Below, in pieces: positions 24,061 to 35,879 of a stretch of 64,000 bases of DNA (position 1 is the first letter of the stretch; each line of letters starts with the position of its first letter). The translations under genes were made by a program, and so were the position numbers. This stretch comes from Rhabdornis inornatus. Taxonomy: Eukaryota; Chordata; Aves; Passeriformes; Rhabdornithidae. Location: NCBI GenBank assembly GCA_013397075.1, contig VWZS01000635.1:164540-228539 (forward strand), in the 5' to 3' direction. The notes beneath the pieces were generated by a model. It saw nothing but the letters and a program-made list of their open reading frames with translations. It was not told where the DNA came from and searched no databases.

Positions 24061-25908
24061 GCACTGTTTCATTCACCAGGTCTCTCCCCTACCTGGGGAT
24101 TATACCAGGGCTGTGATTTTCCTGCCTCCTGCATGTGGTTGCTCTTCCCAGTGGTCTCTGCTTAGCCCAAGTGTTTATGCTCTTTTCATATTCACTGGCT
24201 GAGTGGTTCTGCCCCTTTTCCTTGCATTTTCCATGGTATTTCCATCTTTGTAGCAAGTACAGCACAGGAGCACCAAGCTGCTGCCTGGCTCTGCCCTTGC
24301 TCTTCCTGCTGCAGCCAGGTGGTGTTCCCTGGTTTGTTTGAAACCTCACTGAGGATATGTGAGGTCCTTCCAGTGCAGTGAAACCAGAGTCAGAGCCTTG
24401 GTCTGTAATTCTTGCAGGAAAAGATGTCATAGTTGGTCTTGATTAAACTTTTAGTTTAATGTTCATTAAACCATGGTTAAATTATTCATGTGTCTAGCTA
24501 CTCATGCAACACAGAAGGAGTTTATTGTAATGGCATGGGCTGACATGCCCAGTGTTAAAAACTTGCTGTTGTGCTCTTTAGTAACAAGCATGGAAAAATA
24601 AACAAATAGGATTGTAGGGGAAGGCCTTTCTTCATTCCCACCACAGTGTAAATGGAGCTGTCATTTAAAATGAAATAGCATTGGGTTTATGGTGGTTTTT
24701 GGCACAGATCTCCTGATAGACTGCTTTTCTGCCAAGGAAACACGGGCAGGCTTGCTCTCCTCTAATGGGGAAACCCAAAGCATTGCAGAATGTGGCCACT
24801 GCCATGGTGGTGGCACAGAGCCAGGCAGAGCAGTCGTTCAGTGCCATAAGAAGTAATGATTCAGCTAAGGGAAACCTCCAAAGTCAATGCTCATAAGGAA
24901 AATCCCAGGGCTGTTTCGGTGTCTGGCAGAGTACAAGAAACACCAGGCTGAAGGGATTTCTCTGAGAGCTCTCCCACTCTCCACACAGTGTTGGCTTTCT
25001 TCCTCTGAAGCTGAAAACTTTGTCACTCATACAGCACAGCCCACACTGCCAGAGGCACGTTTGAATTGGTCACTGCAGGCTCTCCTCATTGCCATCATCC
25101 CCAGGGATGAACCATGGCCATCAGCAATGGATGTGCCCGAGCCTGCCCCAGTGCCTGCTGGTTCAGACCTGGGGTCAGGGGGTAGCTGGGATAGAGGAGG
25201 AGCAGCTGATGGAGACTGCCTTTGCATTTACACCATCTCCCTGCTTTTTTTCCTCTTCCCAAGGAAGGGGGGAATATCCTGGGGATGGTCTCAGCCCTGC
25301 CATGCTCAGAGAGCTGCTGTGGGGCTGGGCAGGGGGAACTGGCACACAGGAGGGGCAGGTGGGTGCAGAGGGACCGTGGAGCATCTCCTCTGCTAACCAG
25401 TAACTGAGGGAAAAGCTGGAGGTGGTCACACTTTAAAGAAAAATAAAACCGTTTTTGAGCATGGGAAGCTAGGAGAAAGGATGGTGTGGTGTGTCAGAGG
25501 AAGGAGTGATCCATGGCCCAGCCCAGCCCTGCACTGTGCTTGGACCCCCTAGGAAAGCTCCAGAATTCTGACAAAGCCCCAAATCCTCAAATTCTGTAGT
25601 GTTTCCCCAAGGCCTGTCTATCCCCTTCCTTGCTCACACAGGCACCCACTGGTTTGCCATTCCTGGACATTCCTGGGGTGGTGCAGAGGCAGAGGGGAGC
25701 CCTCAGGGGCCGGGTCATGCTGGGGTCCCCCCAAAGCAGTGGTGCTCCCCCATGACTGCCTGGGGCCCTGGCTCCTACAGCTCCTCCTCAGGCCACTGGG
25801 GCAGCTCAGACCCTGCTCTCCTGTCTGCATCACCTGCAGGTCCTGGGGGTGATCTGCACCTTGGGCACACACTGGTTCCACCCAGCCTGGCTGGGCTTGT
25901 GGGGTTAC

Positions 25909-26569
25909 TGTGTTAGAGAGAGAGAAAGAGAGACAGTAAGAACAGTAATACACATGGATTTTTTAGAGAAAAAAGGTTAACTTTATTGAATGGGCAGCTT
26001 GTATTTAAAGAATGCTACGTGGAGCTAAGGCAGGACAGTAGTTTATTGGATAATTGGGAAAAATATTTATGTGATTGTATTTTAGGTTGTGTTTATGGGA
26101 AAAACGCCAGGTGTTAATTTTTATTATGAATTTAATTTTGTTTTTTATTAGATTTTATTTTGTTTTTATTATATTATTGTTTGGGGAGAATTTTTTTTAA
26201 TTGAAGCCACAATCAGCTTATCAGTCTGGGAATGGACCTGAGAGNGCAGCTTGTATTTAAAGAATGCTACGTGGAGCTAAGGCAGGACAGTAGTTTATTG
26301 GATAATTGGGAAAAATATTTATGTGATTGTATTTTAGGTTGTGTTTATGGGAAAAACGCCAGGTGTTAATTTTTATTATGAATTTAATTTTGTTTTTTAT
26401 TAGATTTTATTTTGTTTTTATTATATTATTGTTTGGGGAGAATTTTTTTTAATTGAAGCCACAATCAGCTTATCAGTCTGGGAATGGACCTGAGAGGCAA
26501 GAGAAGTCCAGGCCTGAGAAAGAATTCTCAAGCTGCAATTTCCTAGCTCTCTCAATGTGTGTGTCCACA
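25909..26569 (-). mobile_element. LTR-like element, minus orientation, with an internal exact 251 bp duplication
   Basis: Read on the minus strand the element begins TGTGGACACACACATTG and ends CTCTCTCTAACACA. It contains a TATA-like TTTAAATAC (complement of 26002-26010) and AATAAAG (complement of 25981-25987). This order fits an LTR. Its body is doubled: 25994-26244 and 26246-26496 are identical and separated by a single N. Without the duplication the element would be about 410 bp. GGCTTGTGGGGT occurs on both sides (25894-25905 and 26570-26581), which may be a duplicated target, although it is long for a retrovirus. The family is not recognised. Confidence 0.55.
25994..26496 (+). repeat. Exact direct repeat 2 x 251 bp flanking a single N (26245)
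   Basis: The two copies (25994-26244; 26246-26496) agree at every base I compared, from GCAGCTTGTATTTAAAG to GGAATGGACCTGAGAG. The unknown base sits exactly at their junction. This pattern is typical of an assembly join where overlapping contig ends were not merged, so the true genome probably has one copy. A real tandem duplication is the alternative. Confidence 0.9.
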
Positions 26570-26581
26570 GGCTTGTGGGGT

Positions 26582-27898
26582 AGCAGAAGGTGTTTCCTAC
26601 AGTCTGTGCTGCTGAAAGACTTTGGAGGGGTTGGTAAGACTCCAGGCAATGAAGAAAATTTTTCTATGCCCTGTGCTCACCCACAAGCCTAGCAGGCTCC
26701 TCAGAATGGCTTTTTTAGGCCAGACTTTCCTGGGGGAGTCAGGACTTGTGTCTTGTTCCAGCTGAGAACTGGGACTGGGGGAGTCTCATCCCCAGGGCTG
26801 GAGGTGCAGGGAGGAGAATTGAACTGAATGAGGGGCCAGCTCCTCTCACAGCTCCCTCCTGACCAGCTCCAAAGCTCAGCTTTAACCCAACTCACACCAG
26901 TCTTGTTTTCCCATCCCTCATCCCAGGCAAGAGGCTGAACAGCAGCCAGGGTCTCTCCCATCACCTTGTATCATCGAAGGGCTGAGTTTCCTTGCTTGGA
27001 CCCCAGCTCCTGACCAGGATCTCCTACCCAGCAAGAGCAGTGACCTCTCAGGGGCTGACATTGGGTTTTATAAATCCCTGGGTCTTCCTTTGGGCGTCTG
27101 GTGAGTGGGGGGACAGTAACACAGCCCTGCACAACAGAAACAGTGCCTGGAAGTCATTTGGTGCTCATTAGCAAGTGCTCAGTAGCTGTTTTGTCATTTT
27201 TCTTGTTTGCCATAAAAAAATAAATACAGTTTAATAGGTGATCTTACAGAGCAGGTTTTGGCAACAAAACAGACCATGTCCTATTATAAACTTGATATGT
27301 ATAATTTAAAGCATGATAGAACATAAAACCATTTCCAGCTCAGAGGAGGGAGAGCAAGACACAGATTTAGGTCTTGATTGTGCTGAAATAAAAAACAGCA
27401 CATTTTTGGATAGTTTAATTAATCAGGCATTCTATTTTATGGAGTCCAAACTATAAACAGTCTTTTTCAGAATAATTAATCGCATCATTTATTTTTCTGG
27501 TTTAAAAAATTTGGGGAGCTGATTTCTTTCATTTCTTGGTGTATTTTTAGAGATACTGTGTGCAAAAGAGCAGTTTTTGCAGACGGTATCTCTAATAGAC
27601 CCTAAACAGCCTGGAAGATTATTTGGAAGACTTTAAGGGGATGATCATGACAAAATCCCATCCATTAGCAGGGATTAGGGAATGGCCTGAGAAGCCTTCA
27701 GGGATGCTGCATCTGATGGGGAGAGCTGGGCTCAGGAGGCAAGGGCAGGGGTGTGATGTGTGGTGGTGGGAGGTGAGTGGAAGAGGCAGTGATGCAGCTG
27801 GAGGTATTTAACCAGCCCTGCTGTCACCAGGATGGGGACAGAATTAGGGAGAGTGGTGGGGACTGGCAGGGTGTTAGCAGAGGCTGCTCACAGTCTGC
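26582..27898. other. Non-coding flank with an AT-rich, possibly conserved segment
   Basis: The first 600 bases are GC-richer with nothing recognised. Bases 27170-27600 are AT-rich, non-repetitive and dense in TTTAAT/TAATTAAT cores near 27410-27485, a character seen in conserved enhancers. No exon is supported. Confidence 0.35.
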
Positions 27899-27902
27899 CC
27901 TG

Positions 27903-28345
27903 TGATGCCTTAATTTTAGTTTTTATATTTTCCAGACTCTGCACTGCATTGGTGTGTGACTCTGAACTCCATACAAAGTGTCAGCAAGCTCTCCTCCCAG
28001 CTCAGGCACACAAAACAATCCTTTGCCAGCCCCACAACCAAGGACAGCGCTGCAGCTTCAGCCCCAAAAAGTGCAAACAGCAGCAAATTGAGGAGAGAAT
28101 CTGGGAGGATGGGACTGCAGAAGCTGGAGCTGCAATTGGACAATGAAGGCCAAGATGGAAATGGACCCAAAGTGATCCAAGTGTGAGAACTCGTGACTCG
28201 GATCCATCTTGGGTCCATCTTGGCTGGAGCCACGGCCGGGCTCTTGCAGTGCCCAAGGTGAATCCTTTGAAGGGCTTTTAATAAATCCCTGCTTTATTCC
28301 TTTAGCCCTGCCCAGCCTCTGCTCCAGGGAACTCTCCAGGCATCA
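27903..28345 (+). mobile_element. Solo LTR of an endogenous retrovirus (copy 2 of an inverted pair)
   Basis: This 443 bp element is the reverse complement of the LTR at 11134-11577, differing by only a handful of substitutions by eye. The ends are TGATGCC and GGCATCA, with CCTG flanking both sides (27899-27902 and 28346-28349). The poly(A) signal AATAAA is at 28280-28285, about 60 bases before the 3' end. No gag, pol or env sequence is attached. Short open frames inside it mirror those in copy 1 and carry no retroviral motif; they are chance frames shared because the DNA is shared. Confidence 0.8.
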
Positions 28346-29279
28346 CCTGTGGTGTGCTCACCTCCCATCCAGACTGGAATAACCTGCCTGCTGCTTCCTA
28401 GAACTGGGCAGTTAATTCTTGCTGGGGTCAGAATTGGGACAGGGCTCTGCTCTCACCAGGGAATGAGAACTTGATGCCCCACAGCCAAAAATCCCCCTAG
28501 CTCCACTCTGGCTGGAAGAGGGATGCAGATTTCTGCCATGGACAGGGAAGGCTCCACTGTGCATTTCCTCCATCCTCCTGTTGTGTAAAGAACCTGACTC
28601 CTCAGGTTTTGGAGCACAGGAGTGCCTTGCTTCAGTCTACCCTGGCTGCTCAGTCCTGGTTGCAGCACAGCCAGTGTAAATCCAAAACAGCTCTAAGGAA
28701 GTCAGTCAAGTTCCTGGAGACTGGAGGCTAGAGGAGATAGGAAACTATTTGCAGCTCGTCTGTAGCTGCTGACATGACATATAAAAAGCTGGCTGAAGGC
28801 AGCACGATGTGCTACAGGCAGGCACTAATTCCACTCTTAGGAAGAATTCTGACATTTCCTATTATCTGAGCTTCTTTCCAGCTGTTTATAGGACAGCAAA
28901 ACTTTAATCTTTTCACTTGAAATGCATCACCCATGTGCTGTCCATGACACAAGAAGTGCCAACAGGGGAAATTTTATTTTTCTTAATTTTGTTATGACCT
29001 AGGAAGCTGCCCAAACCCCAGCTGTTTAAAAATATCCAGCAGTAAAGCTACAAAGTCTTGAGTCCTGGAGAATTTCAAGCCAGAATTCCTTCTTCCTGAG
29101 CAGCCCTTGTGCCAGCCTGGGGAAAAGAAGGTTCCAGGGAGAGCTCAGAGCCCTTTCCAGTGCCTAAAGGGGCTCCAAGAGAACTGGAGAGGGACTGGGG
29201 ACAATGGCATGCAGTGATGGGAAAAAGGGGCACTGAATTTACACAGGAGGACAGATCTAGGATTTTACGAAGAAATTCC

Positions 29280-29480
29280 TGTCTTTGAGGGAGGGCAGGC
29301 CCTGGCACAGGGTGCCCAGAGCAGCTGTGGCTGCCCCTGGATCCCTGGCAGTGCCCAAGGCCAGGCTGGACACTGGGGCCTGGAGCAGCCTGGGACAGTG
29401 GAAGGTGTCCCTGCCCATGGTCAGGGAGTGGAATTATTCTATTCTTTCCAAACCAAATCATTCTGCAATTCTGTGAATAA
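29280..29480 (+). mobile_element. CR1 LINE, 5'-truncated 3' end
   Basis: Typical CR1 phrases appear in order: GGCACAGGGTGCCCAGAGC, CTGGCAGTGCCCAAGGCCAG, GGGACAGTGGAAGGTGTCC, and a tail TTCTGCAATTCTGTGAA. No coding part is present. Confidence 0.85.
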
Positions 29481-29639
29481 ATGACCCACCAGAGCCCATA
29501 GGAAACCTACCCTCCTTCTACCACAAGAGGCCATACACTAATGTGCATGTCCCAGAAGGTAAACCAACCTTTTTCTGAGCTAAAAAGGAATGTTTTACTG
29601 GAAAAGCAAGCCAGTTGGTTTTGGCTGAGCTGTCACCCA

Positions 29640-30065
29640 TCCCCATGGAAGCTGTTCTCCAGGAAGCTGCCACTGCCTGAGGTTTCCCCTCAGTCCTCTC
29701 CAGCTGAACAGACCAAGTGTCCTCAGCTATTCCTCACAGAGCTTCTCTCAAGGCCCTTCAGCATCTCCATGGCCTTCTTTGGATGCTTTCTAATAGTTTA
29801 ATGGCTTTATTTTATTGTGGTGCCCAAAACTGCCCCCAGCACTCGAGGCGAGGCTGTCCCAGAGCAGGACAATCCCCTCCCTTGCCTGGCCAGCAATGTC
29901 CCTGATGCCCCCAGGACAGGGTTGGCCCTCCTGGGTGCCAGGGCACTGCTGGCTCATGTCCAGCTTGCCACTGACCAGGACACCCAGGTCACCTTCCCTG
30001 CTCTCCAGCAGGGAGCTGAGCTCTCCATGGTGATGGAGACCTGGTGTGGGCTCTCCTCTCACTGG
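29640..30065 (-). mobile_element. CR1 LINE fragment, internal and 3'-proximal part
   Basis: CCCCCAGCACTCGAGGCGAG, followed by CAGGACAATCCCCTCCCTTG and later GCTGGCTCATGTCCAGCTTG, is the antisense of a CR1 segment lying upstream of the usual 3' tail. It is separated by about 160 bases from the plus-strand CR1 at 29280-29480 and points the opposite way, so these are two insertions. Open frames across it are short and broken. Confidence 0.7.
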
Positions 30066-32492
30066 TGAGCAGTGGGTGCATCCCCTGGGGCAGACACTGA
30101 AGGGGACTGTGCAGTTCTGCTGAGCTGATGAAAATCTCTGGTTTGTGCTTTGCCCCCAGAATGAGTAAATAAAAGCCTCCTCAATTATTTATGATGCAAA
30201 TAGCAACTGTGCATGCAGCTTTAGGATTTGTTATTATTTATTTAGAGCCTCCTGTCTCAGAGGCACTGGCAGTTTGCATGCAGGGGGCATCTGTCTGCCT
30301 TTATTACTCACAAATAGATATTTTGCTTCTTAGGCTTTGGCTGTTAATGCTGTTGAAAGTCTGCTGTGGAAATGTAAATCCTTCCAGGGAGACACACATC
30401 CCTTGGTCCTTCCTCTTCAGAGTCACTGGCAGCAGCTCGAGGTCCCCCAGCCCCTCAGTGTTTCCCAAAATCCCAGACACACAGTGTCCCACTCCCATGG
30501 AAAAGCTGAACACTGAGCTCCTCTGGGCATGAAGGTTTCCACTGTGACAGCACCAAAGGATGGCTAAAATCTACTTGCAGTAGGTCCTTAGCAAAAAGCT
30601 AAAGGGAAGATGAGCAGGTGCTGGATATGGGCAGGCACGAAAACAGTGAGGTAGTATTTGGCTGAATATATTAGTGAGGGCTCTTTGGAACCCCTTCCTC
30701 TCCCCCCACAATGGAAGACAGAGTGTTGCTGTGTGCCAGAAGTGCTGGATTGGTTTGTTCCACAGCCAGACACAAAAAGCAGCTTTGTTGGGTTCCAGGA
30801 TATCAGGGGTGGAATTGTCCCCTGAATGTTATTCCAAGGCACCTTTAAACACTCCTCAGGTTGGTGGCTGAGTTTTGGCAGCTGGCTTTAGGGAGCTGCT
30901 GCCACTCCTTTGGTCCATCTCAGGTCACCCCCTCGGCTTTGGCAGCTGCAGGAGCAGGAGCATTCCTGCAGACAGCATCCCACCAGTGCTGGCATGGCTC
31001 ATGCAGAGCTTTGAGGAGCCCCTTCTGGGCAGCAATTCCAGTGAGTGCAAAGCTGGGGAGGGGAGGGCTTGTCCCAGGAGATGGATGAGCCCAGAAACAT
31101 TCGATTGTGGTGGAGGAGTTCTGTCCTTCCCTGCTGCTCACAGCTGTGGCACCATCACAGGGCTCTGTGAGGAAAGGCCCTGGCAGCTCACCCTGGCCAC
31201 CTGCCACCATCTCATTATCCACCAAGTCATCCCTGCTGAAATGTCTCTTTTATCCTGGGCAGGAATCCCTTCCTTATAAAATGATGCCACAGTCAGGGTT
31301 TTGGAGGTAAGAGTTGATTTCTTTGAGTTTCTTTTCAAAAAGCTCTATTTACCCTTTCGTTTCATCTCACAGTCTTAGGGCCTGTGGGTAGGAATTATTT
31401 TCCTGGTAGTTACGTGGTGTGTTTCTGCAAAGTAATTTAGCATCCATTAACATCACAACTGGGAGGTATAAATAGAAGAATTAATTCCCACTCCATAGCA
31501 CAGCTGGCCAGCTTACAACAGAGGACGATTAAATCCAGACCTAGATGATCAAACTTAGCACCAAAATGAGTGGCCAAAGTCCCTGGTCCAAGCTCAGGTT
31601 GTTGTAGGTCTTGGATCTCTTCTCTTACAGACTGAGAAAAGGTTACTGTTAGGCCAGATAGATTTTGTTTGGCTCCTTCATTCAGGGCAGGATTTCCAAG
31701 GTTTTCCAGAGCTTCACCCATTCTCATGGGTCTTCTCTCTGAATCCTTCTCCAGCTTCTCAGCCTACACCTCAAAGAGTGCAGCTGCCCAGGACCCTACA
31801 GACAGGATGCTACCTAAATTCCAGATCCCTTGTGCAGGCAGCCACCCCAATGGTCACTGGTGAAAACTGAAAGAATTTGAAATGAAAAGTCTGCTAACTA
31901 ATAGTTTATTAGAGCTGGGAAAGTTGAGAAAAGGGGGAAGTCTAGGAGCCCTGGGCTTGGAGACAGCATTTAGGGTTTGGAGGGACAAAAGAGGCCAGCT
32001 AGAGATAAACAGCAGAGTGGTTGTGCCTGCTCTGTGTGTGCCCCAAAACAAACACATCTGGAGTGATTTGTGCAGGTACTCAAATACCTGCACAGACAGG
32101 CCGTGGTGACCATCAGAGTGTCACCAAAAACACATCATGAGCTGGACAGGAGAGCTGGGATGGGCCTGGGCTCTGCAGTGGGCAGGACCCAGCTTGGGCT
32201 GTGCTCCTGGGGCTGCCACGGATTCTCCAGACACTTCTGTCTCTGGGCTTGGAGAGAAGCCAGAGTGAATCTCATGGAGGGGCTGGGATGAGCAGGGGGC
32301 AATGAACTCTTTAGAGGGCCATGAACAGCAGCTTTCATGAGCTGTCATTTCCCATTAGAGCTCACTCGATGTGGAGACACAGCTCAGGGTCCTGGCAGGA
32401 GAGGTTCCTCCTCCAAGTCCCTGCCAGCTCCGTGCACCGTCTCCTCTGGCTCTTTGGAGACTGAACCTTGCAGCTTGAGCCAGCTGCAGTGA
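30066..32492. other. Non-coding flank, no gene seen
   Basis: Open frames on both strands overlap around 30861-31310 with no shared domain. No mobile element was recognised with confidence. Confidence 0.5.
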
Positions 32493-33400
32493 CTTGGAGA
32501 AAACAGTGACTAATTCTGTCAGACACAGGGTTTGGGGATTTCCATGCCCAGCCCTTGGCCCTCATCCTTACATGTCCCAGCCAGCTGATCCCAGAATGAA
32601 GCAGACAAATGAGCTCCAGGGTGTAAAACCCTGGACCCACCAGCTGCAGGACACCAGCTCAACTCTTGACTGGCAGCATGGAGAAGGAGTCAGAAGGACC
32701 AGGACCATGCTGGGCTGGATGTGAGGTGATGTGCATGATACAAGGAGTTCTGCAGCACCTAACCTGAGTGCAAGGATGCCAAGTGCAGGAATCTTCAAAC
32801 AAGACTTATGCACAGGCTCCTTATGTGTGGGAGCCTCCTGCCAAAATGTAGCCAGGAATTTGATGTAAAAGCAGAAATTTTCTCCAGTAGTCTTGGAATA
32901 CAAAATCCTCCTGAGCTGGCTCACAGACCACTTTGCAGAGATCAGCTGTCCACACATCTACCCATACCTCCCAAACCTGGCTGGATTTCAGTGCTTGCAG
33001 GATGTTGTATAAAAACAACAGGAGGATGATTGAGTGTCTCTGCTTCCAATTGACCATGGGGCAAAGTGCCTGAATCTGAGGATGGAGCTACACCCTGTGT
33101 GTATGGAGAGCTGCAGGAGCTCTTGGTGTCATGTCTGCTTGGACATGGGTGTGGTGGTGCTGGAAAGGAAGGAGAGCTTGGGAAAGGAGTTTCCAACAGG
33201 GAGTAACCAAAGGAAACTGGTAGTTTATATACCAATAAATTGGAACTGAGATTACTAAGGCAGAGAGTAATTTTTACACCCTGGAGCTCATTTGTCTGCT
33301 TCATTCTGGGTTCAGCTGGTTGGCACATGAAGGGATGAGGGCAAGGGCTGGGCATGGAAATCCCCAAACCCTGACAGAATTAGTCACTGTTTTCTCCAAG
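32493..33400. repeat. Inverted repeat: arms of about 130 bp, spacer of about 643 bp
   Basis: The left arm (32493-32628) begins CTTGGAGAAAACAGTGAC and ends GAGCTCCAGGGTGTAAAA. The right arm (33272-33400) is its reverse complement, with one 6-base deletion and a few substitutions, above 90% identical by eye. The arms are not CR1 or any of the LTRs here. The spacer (32629-33271) shows no recognised feature. The similarity stops sharply at the inner edge but fades gradually at the outer edge. It could be two copies of an unlisted short repeat or an inverted duplication. Confidence 0.85.
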
Positions 33401-33541
33401 TGTGGGCAGCCCCGGGTGAGCAGTGTGCCCAGTGTGGTGGCTGCTGTGCCCAAAACCACAATGAGTGTCTGTGTGTGAGGGGGACAAGGGCTGGGGGGAA
33501 GGAAGAGGTGGAAGAGCCTCACTGCTCCAAGGCCAGGCTGG

Positions 33542-33572
33542 AGATGGAATAGATGGAATAGATGGAATAGAG
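33542..33572 (+). repeat. Short tandem repeat, 9 bp unit GATGGAATA
   Basis: Three copies and a partial one follow directly after CCAAGGCCAGGCTGGAGATG, which resembles a CR1 phrase. No larger CR1 body is visible. Confidence 0.85.
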
Positions 33573-34163
33573 AAGGGAGGTGAAGCACAAATGACATTTC
33601 TGTGTGGCTGAGCCCTACAGGGACAGCTGCTGCACTCCAGGCATGTGAGGTCTCCCCACCTGCAGCTCCCTGGAACCTTCCCTTTCATCCCTCCAGCCTT
33701 TATTCCATTTGATTAACAAAACCCTTCTTCTCTCAGCAGAGATACTGGAGCACAGCCTACGGGTTGGGAGAGGAAGGAGGAAATAGCTGCAGCTTGGCGT
33801 CTCCTCTCTGAGCACCAGCCAGCTCCCCACCTTGGGATGGATCCAACAGGAGCAGGGGAGCTCACATCCAACAAACCCCAGGGCTCTGCCAAGGCCACAC
33901 AGGTAGCAAAGAGCCTGATAGAAAGTCAAGTGAAACATCTGGGAGCCCTTTTTATTTTATTTTTTTTTTTCTGCTGCCTCTAGTGTGTTTCAGGGCAGGA
34001 ACTCTCTGGTCCTCTGCACAGAGGATTTGCCAGAGCTCCAAATGCTCCAGGTCTTCCACACCAACACCCCTTTGTGTGCATGAACTCACAACCTGTGTCC
34101 ATCCAGGAAATCTGCATCACAGGACAGCAACAATAATCCAAACCAAAATGTCAATTGATTTAT

Positions 34164-34370
34164 TAGAATCACAGAATGGGTTTTGTTGAAAGAGACCTTA
34201 AATCCCATCCAGTGCCACCCCTGCCATGGCAGGGACACCTTCCACTGTCCCAGGCTGCTCCAAGCCCCATTTCCAACCTGGCCTTGGGCACTGCCAGGGA
34301 TCCAGGGGCAGCCACAGCTGCTCTGGGCATCCTGTGCCAGGGCCTGCCCACCCTCTGAGTAAAGAACTAA
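34164..34370 (-). mobile_element. CR1 LINE, 5'-truncated 3' end
   Basis: The stretch runs from TTAGAATCACAGAATGGGTT through CAGGGACACCTTCCACTGTC to CAGGGCCTGCCCACCC, antisense to a CR1 3' end. It is followed within 30 bases by a second CR1 piece of opposite orientation. Confidence 0.85.
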
Positions 34371-34394
34371 ATTCTGGTTTTAAAAAACATCAAA

Positions 34395-34560
34395 TCTGGT
34401 GCATTTTTGCCCAGGGAAGTGGTGGAATCACCATCCCTGGAAGTGTTAAAAAAAATGTGCAAATGTGGCCCTTGGTGGTCATGGTTTAGTGGTGGACCTG
34501 GTTGGATTTGATGATCTTAGAGGGCTTTTCCAAACTTAGTTATTCCATTATTTTAGGAGG
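34395..34560 (+). mobile_element. CR1 LINE 3' end, a different subfamily
   Basis: GGTGGAATCACCATCCCTGG, then GTCATGGTTTAGTGGTGGAC and TTGATGATCTTAGAGGGC, match the CR1 branch whose 3' end reads TTTAGTGGNGGAC...GATGATCTTANAGG. The phrases differ from those of the neighbouring minus-strand element. Confidence 0.75.
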
Positions 34561-35879
34561 GGAAGAATCCAAAATGCATCCAGTAAAGCTTTTTAGTAAC
34601 TTTTCCTTTCTTTCTAAGAGATGTCTTATCCAGCCTGGGAAAAGGAGTCCTGCCATGTAACTTGACTGATTATTCCCTAATACCAACAAATAGCTTAAAT
34701 AAATAATTTCCTACCAACAGAACTAGCAAATTCTGTTTGTTTGAGCAATCCAGCTGAGTAACAGTGACAGAAGTGAAATAAATTATTTCAGGAATTAATT
34801 GTGAGCAGGGAAGCAATCCAGTGTCAGTGATACACGAAAGACACATGAAAAGGGGGGGAAATAAAAACCACAGGAAAATATAATTTAAACATCCACAGAA
34901 GACATGCAAATGCAGGCACAATGAGGGGCCTCTGGATTTTTCCTAATGAACTCTTAATGCAAAGAGGAAATTAAAGCACTCTCTTTTCCACTCTCCCTGG
35001 TTGCAGAACCTCTGTGCTGGAGTGGGGGCTGAAGTGGAGGAAGGCTGAGGGGCTGGAGCTGGGGGACAGGGAGGGACATGTCTGCTCTCAGCCTGACAAG
35101 CAGCACTGTATTTTTGATGGAATATTCTTGTTTGTTAAGTGAAATAAACAACTAACTCAGCAAAACTGGAATTTTCAGCAGAACAGCCTGGATAAACTTC
35201 TTGGCTGAGTGGTTTCGTTTCTTCTTTTTTTTCTAAAAAGGGTTTTCAAGATGGTTCAGTATCTGAGGCCATTTATTTTCTGAAACAGAAAGATCCAGTT
35301 TTCTACTCTGTAATACTTTTCATTTTGAATTGTAAGCTAAATATTCCATGAATGGGACTTCTCTACTGAAGGTTTGGGAGAATTGAAACCAAATGTTTGA
35401 AAATCATCTATTCAGAAGAACTTGGCTTGACTCAACTCAGACAACTGTTGCTTCTTTAAACTATAAACAATATTGAAATTCTGACTGTTTATCCTCATAT
35501 GACTTGATGATTGTTTACAATTTTTAGACATTTCTCAGGAACTGAAAACCTGTTTCTCATGGATATTTATGCTGGCAGCTGCTATCAAAAGGACAGCTCA
35601 GCTCCTCGAAAAGTGGAAACATATGACAATTTTCTCTTCAGTAAAGCTGGTAAAATATGGGGTGTCAAACCAGGATGGATTTCCCAGGCTAGTGGGACAG
35701 TTTGGCTGTCCAGGCAGTGGTTGCAGGCTCCTCAGTGGCATTGCCCTCTGGAGTGACAATGCCCAGGGTCCAACGTGCACCACGAACCCCTCCCTGTCCC
35801 CATGCCCTCCCCATCCAGGGCACATCATGTCTGAAAGGGGTTTAGGTGGTTCAAACATAAAACTCTGACTTTGGATGCC

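Noticed and set aside
23711..24076. Repetitive open frames on both strands (His/Asp/Met-rich)
   Set aside because: Translation of the minisatellite; both strands are open because the unit lacks stops.
27832..28256. Matching open frames shared with 11223-11563
   Set aside because: Both sets lie inside the two copies of the same solo LTR; solo LTRs do not encode retroviral proteins.
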